From NCBI RefSeq assembly GCF_041080815.1, contig NZ_CP160205.1, positions 3,534,001 through 3,598,000 of the forward strand: a stretch of DNA of 64,000 bases. The letters are read 5' to 3'. The stretch comes from Mucilaginibacter yixingensis. Its GTDB lineage: Bacteria; Bacteroidota; Bacteroidia; Sphingobacteriales; Sphingobacteriaceae. The position numbers and the translations under genes are program-made. How positions within the stretch are numbered: the first letter of the stretch is position 1; every line of letters starts with the position of its first letter. Positions 60,717 to 64,000 of this stretch are shown here, piece after piece. The notes beneath the pieces are model-generated. The model did not search any database. It worked only from the letters and a program-made list of their open reading frames with translations, and was not told the origin of the DNA.

Positions 60717-60798
60717 CGGGTTAAACGTAGCTTCTGTGCAATTTCTTAGCTATTATGAACGCTAATTGACGGGGAATTTTTATCTTACAAGCCTAATT

Positions 60799-60806
60799 TA
60801 GTTTTG
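60799..60806 (+). promoter_or_regulatory. Candidate -7 element for the M28 peptidase gene
   Basis: TAGTTTTG (TAnnTTTG) ends 4 bp before ATG 60811. Either the mRNA is leaderless or GTG 60817 is the start. Confidence 0.45.
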
Positions 60807-60810
60807 TATA

Positions 60811-62445
60811 ATGAAAGTGAGGGAGTTAGCCCTATTGAGTATAGTTTTACCGGCTTTGTTTATTAGCACAAATGTTAAGGCACGAAAAATAAGCGAGCCC
60901 GTGCGCAAGGCCATGGAGCAAGCCAGTGCCGATGATATGAAAGCCAGCATTACCTACCTGGCTGATGATAAACTAAAAGGCCGCATGCCCGGTACCGAAG
61001 GTTTCCAAACAGCTGCCGATTACGTGATTGACCAGATGAAAGCCTACGGTGTAGAACCCGCGGGCGATAATGGCACCTGGCAGCAAAACATAAAACTACG
61101 CAAAGCACTTACCGCAAAAGGCGCGCAGATAGAGCTGAACCTCAATGGCAAGCCATTTGATGCTGCAGCAAAACATATTGCCATTACCGGCACCCCGGTT
61201 CAACAGGATATTGATGTGAGCGGCAAACTGGTATTTGCTGGCTACGGTGTAAGCGAACCTAAACTGGGTTATGATGATTATGCCGGCATCAACGTAAAAG
61301 GAAAGATCATCGTTATTCTGCGTGGTGCACCATCGTTCTTTGAGTCGTCCGTTACAGCGCACGTTCAAAATACCACCACCATATTAAAAGTTGCTGCCGA
61401 ACACGGCGCAGTTGGCGTGCTGATCGGTCCTGCAGATTCTACCCTTAAGTTTGTTTCAGGCAGTCGCCCGGCACAGTACAGTGCGCTGGATAAAGACGGC
61501 AGGGTAACCGTATCGCGCAGTTTTTACAGTGATAAGGTAAAGCTGTTTGCCACTATTGATCAACAATTATTTAACCAGTTAATTCAACAGGGCGGCAAAA
61601 CCACGGCAACAGTTACGCAATCGATTAAATCAGGAAAAACCTCATCGTTCGATATTGGCGGCGCTTTGCATATCGGCTATCATTCAGTTTGGACAGATAT
61701 CAACAGCTTTAATATCATCGGTAAAATCTCCGGATCAGACCCGAAGCTACGTAACGAGTATGTGGTGCACAGCGCACACCTTGATCACGTAGGTATCGGT
61801 CCGGCCGTACAGGGCGACTCTATTTATAACGGCGCGCATGATAATGCCTCCGGTGTGGCCAGCTTGTTGCAGATCGCTAAGATCTACCACAACATGCCGC
61901 AAAAGCCAAAACGCTCTATCCTGGTGGTAATGGTAACTGCCGAGGAAATGGGCGACCTGGGTTCTGGCTACTTTGCCAAATATCCCACCGTACCGGTTAA
62001 ACAAATGGTGGCCGATGTAAATACCGATATGCCAACTATTATTGCCCCGCTCCTCTCGGTAACGGCTTTGGGTGCAGAACACTCATCGTTATCAAAAAAG
62101 GTTGATGAGGCTTGTGCCGAACTGGGACTGGGCGTGGAACCTGACCCTGAGCCAGACCAGAACCGTTTTGTACGCAGCGATCAGTATAGCTTTGTGTTGC
62201 AGGGTATTCCGGCGTTGCATGTTAAATATGGCAGCAAAACAGCCGACGGCAAAAACAACCTGAACGATATGGTAAAAGTATGGCGCGAGAAATACTACCA
62301 CAAACCGCAAGACGATATTAACGGCGTGTTTGATTTTAACGCAGGCCGCAAATATGCCCAACTTAACTTTCTGATTGGCTACCTGGTGGCTATGGACCCA
62401 AAACGACCTGTTTGGAATAAGGGAGATTTTTTTGAAAAACATTAA
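60811..62445 (+). CDS. Secreted M28-family zinc aminopeptidase with PA domain
   Basis: 544 residues with an N-terminal signal peptide (to about VKARK). The M28 core is interrupted by a PA-like insert (~130-260; GKLVFAGYGVSEPKLGYDDY). Zinc ligands are visible: His in HSAHLDHVGIG, Asp in GAHDNASGVAS, the EEMGDLG Glu pair (general base plus ligand), Asp in VNTDMP and His in IPALHVKYG. It probably removes N-terminal residues from peptides in the periplasm. GTG 60817 is an alternative start because of the promoter position. Confidence 0.9.
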   Translation: MKVRELALLSIVLPALFISTNVKARKISEPVRKAMEQASADDMKASITYLADDKLKGRMPGTEGFQTAADYVIDQMKAYGVEPAGDNGTWQQNIKLRKALTAKGAQIELNLNGKPFDAAAKHIAITGTPVQQDIDVSGKLVFAGYGVSEPKLGYDDYAGINVKGKIIVILRGAPSFFESSVTAHVQNTTTILKVAAEHGAVGVLIGPADSTLKFVSGSRPAQYSALDKDGRVTVSRSFYSDKVKLFATIDQQLFNQLIQQGGKTTATVTQSIKSGKTSSFDIGGALHIGYHSVWTDINSFNIIGKISGSDPKLRNEYVVHSAHLDHVGIGPAVQGDSIYNGAHDNASGVASLLQIAKIYHNMPQKPKRSILVVMVTAEEMGDLGSGYFAKYPTVPVKQMVADVNTDMPTIIAPLLSVTALGAEHSSLSKKVDEACAELGLGVEPDPEPDQNRFVRSDQYSFVLQGIPALHVKYGSKTADGKNNLNDMVKVWREKYYHKPQDDINGVFDFNAGRKYAQLNFLIGYLVAMDPKRPVWNKGDFFEKH

Positions 62446-62481
62446 CTTGCAACACTGATCAACAAAAACCAATTCACTTCA

Positions 62482-63192
62482 ATGAGTAAATATAAAGGCC
62501 AGGACAGGTTTCTTTTAGCGATTGACTGTATCATCTTCGGGTTTGATGGCTCAAACATTAAGCTACTGCTGGTACACCGCGATATTGAGCCCGAGAAAGA
62601 TAAATGGAGCCTGATGGGCGGCTTTGTGCACGCCGACGAAACACCAGACGATGCCGCCAACCGTATCCTGGAAGAGTTGACCGGTCTTAAAAGCGTATAT
62701 ATGGAACAGATGCAAGCCTTTGGTGCACTAAACCGCGATCCGGTAGAGCGTACCGTTTCTATTGCCTATTACGCTTTAATTGATATTCACAAATACGAGC
62801 AGCAACTGAGCCACAAGCACCACGCCGAATGGTTTTTGGTTGGCGATATGCCCGATCTGATCTTTGACCACAGCGACATGGTGAAGATGGCCAAAAAGCG
62901 CCTGCAATATAAAGCTGCGCTGCACCCTATCTTGTTCCAACTGCTGCCGGAGAAATTTACCATCCCGCAATTACAGGCCTTGTACGAGGGTATCTATCAG
63001 TCTAAACTTGATGACCGTAATTTTAGCCGTAAGTTGCTGTCGACCGGGTTACTCATCAAGCTACCTGAAAAAGAGAAACTATCATCAAAAAAAGGAGCAT
63101 TCTATTACACGCTGGATCAATCGCACTATATGGAAAACTTCCACTCGTTTTTGAACTTCATCCCTAACCCCGATCGCTTTTTTAAAGACTAA
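62482..63192 (+). CDS. Nudix-type transcriptional regulator (AraR/NrtR-like)
   Basis: 236 residues. A Nudix domain (~1-145) is followed by a winged-helix part (~150-225: FTIPQLQALYEGIYQSKLDDRNFSRKLLSTG in parts), the layout of NrtR-family regulators. The Nudix box reads GFVHADE-N7-RILEELTGL: the catalytic Glu after Arg is Ile and the second Glu of the EE pair is Leu, so hydrolysis is unlikely and a sensor role is likely. Bacteroides AraR is a Nudix-type repressor of this kind; its position 2.5 kb behind araA supports AraR. The final 11 bp overlap the convergent gene. Confidence 0.8.
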   Translation: MSKYKGQDRFLLAIDCIIFGFDGSNIKLLLVHRDIEPEKDKWSLMGGFVHADETPDDAANRILEELTGLKSVYMEQMQAFGALNRDPVERTVSIAYYALIDIHKYEQQLSHKHHAEWFLVGDMPDLIFDHSDMVKMAKKRLQYKAALHPILFQLLPEKFTIPQLQALYEGIYQSKLDDRNFSRKLLSTGLLIKLPEKEKLSSKKGAFYYTLDQSHYMENFHSFLNFIPNPDRFFKD

Positions 63193-64000
63193 AACGCCGG
63201 GTTATGGCCTGCCGACATTCAAAAAACGGCTTAAACAGTATACTTTGCCACAGCGGCATGGGCTTTAGCGGATAACCGATATTGAGCGCCGGGCGATATA
63301 GATAAGCAGATAAGCGCTGCTCATCCACTGCATCCAGGTGCTGTAGGTGCCGCGGTTTTGTAATGATAGCTCCTGCCGGCAGTTCGCTGTTAAACGAACT
63401 GTTGGCGCGCGCCGGTTTGCCCGCTACGGTAGGTATCAGTAAGATAGGCGAAAAATTGATATTTAAAAAGCGGGCTATCTGGCCGGTAATGGATTCTACA
63501 TCTTCACAAATATTTTCATAGCGGATAACCAGGTAACTGCCTGGCTCTTTCCGCCCTTCATGGCGGGCAATTTTGTAGGTGGCTGCCATCTCACGTAAAC
63601 ATCTGCCCAAATTCAAACCAGGCTCCATCTGCTTGCGCGATATAAATACATCAACAGGCGCACGCAATACGTGGATAAAGCGGGCATTGGCCATCTCATT
63701 TCTAATGGCAGATAAATACAGTTCCTGGGTAGGCGTTTTATCAACCCAGTACTTAGCTTCAGCAGCACCTGTTACCGCGGCATAAGCCAGCACAATAGCC
63801 AAATGCGGCCACTGTGAAATATGCCCCAATCTACGGCTGCATACCTGATGCCAGGCATCTGCATAACGTGCAAAATCTACATACAACGAAGCCGTGCGGG
63901 TAGTGCGCCCCAGCAGCCAGTATGGCGCCTGGTTAATAGGGTTAGCCAGCCTGCGCAACCACTCTCGCGTTAAATAGCCGCCCCATTCATCAGTAGGCAA
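63182..64000 (-). CDS. Sulfotransferase-family protein, 5' end outside window
   Basis: The 272 visible residues match PAPS-dependent sulfotransferases. YWVDKTPTQELYL (~84-96), RFIHVLRAPVDVFIS (the 3'-phosphate-binding region, ~108-122) and LVIRYENICED are present. The N-terminal PAPS P-loop (RSGTS-like) is not, and the frame is open to the window edge, so the real start is upstream on the minus strand. It could sulfate a glycan or lipid. It is convergent with the Nudix regulator, with an 11-bp overlap. Confidence 0.78.
   Translation of the reverse strand: MPTDEWGGYLTREWLRRLANPINQAPYWLLGRTTRTASLYVDFARYADAWHQVCSRRLGHISQWPHLAIVLAYAAVTGAAEAKYWVDKTPTQELYLSAIRNEMANARFIHVLRAPVDVFISRKQMEPGLNLGRCLREMAATYKIARHEGRKEPGSYLVIRYENICEDVESITGQIARFLNINFSPILLIPTVAGKPARANSSFNSELPAGAIITKPRHLQHLDAVDEQRLSAYLYRPALNIGYPLKPMPLWQSILFKPFFECRQAITRRFSL

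Overview
The window looks like chromosomal DNA of a Bacteroidota, most likely family Sphingobacteriaceae (Mucilaginibacter or Pedobacter type). The reasons are: TAnnTTTG promoter elements upstream of many genes and few Shine-Dalgarno sites; Bacteroidota-type housekeeping proteins (GlmU-related nucleotidyltransferase, DUF3857 protein, methylmalonyl-CoA epimerase, type B L31); a UpxY-type NusG paralogue; a Nudix-type arabinose regulator; and an exosortase of the kind found in exopolysaccharide clusters of this group. Genus is an inference only.

Layout. 1-2464 (minus strand): the 5' part of GAPDH, a WecA/MraY-like lipid-carrier sugar-1-phosphate transferase and a GT2 glycosyltransferase. 2549-35391 (plus strand): one very long, tightly overlapping exopolysaccharide/capsule cluster. 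It starts with Wza-like export lipoprotein, Wzc-like tyrosine kinase and UpxY antiterminator. Then come an asparagine synthetase-glycosyltransferase fusion, a Wzt-like ABC ATPase, about 21 further putative glycosyltransferases, three hexapeptide acyltransferases, a Wzy-like polymerase, an exosortase and a GT-C-like membrane protein. It ends at a strong hairpin at 35407-35447. 35493-37036 (minus): two exported ferritin-like proteins with twin-arginine signals. 37171-53306: ordinary core genes (scpB, an Asp-rich small protein, a GNAT-like protein, an XRE regulator, mpl, a universal stress protein, an Rrf2 regulator with its reductase, prmA, tpiA, a GlmU-like protein, rpmE2, a DUF3857 protein, mce, iscS-iscU-iscA). 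53499-54320: MOSC protein. 54597-59953: araB-araD-GH27-araA arabinose operon. 60045-64000: a CAT-like acetyltransferase, an M28 peptidase, a Nudix-type regulator probably controlling arabinose use, and a cut-off sulfotransferase.

How it fits together. The WecA-like enzyme probably starts glycan assembly on undecaprenyl phosphate. The plus-strand cluster would build, decorate, polymerise and export a complex polysaccharide, with UpxY keeping RNA polymerase processive through the long transcript. No Wzx flippase and no ABC permease (Wzm) is encoded here, so a key export part lies elsewhere. The exosortase suggests that sorted surface proteins are linked to this matrix. The ara genes convert L-arabinose to D-xylulose-5-phosphate, and the secreted GH27 enzyme may release the sugar.

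The intergenic spacers of the 41-60 kb half carry several families of long-armed inverted repeats. One G/C-rich family also lies inside the coding ends of three genes. No tRNA, rRNA, CRISPR array or insertion sequence was seen.
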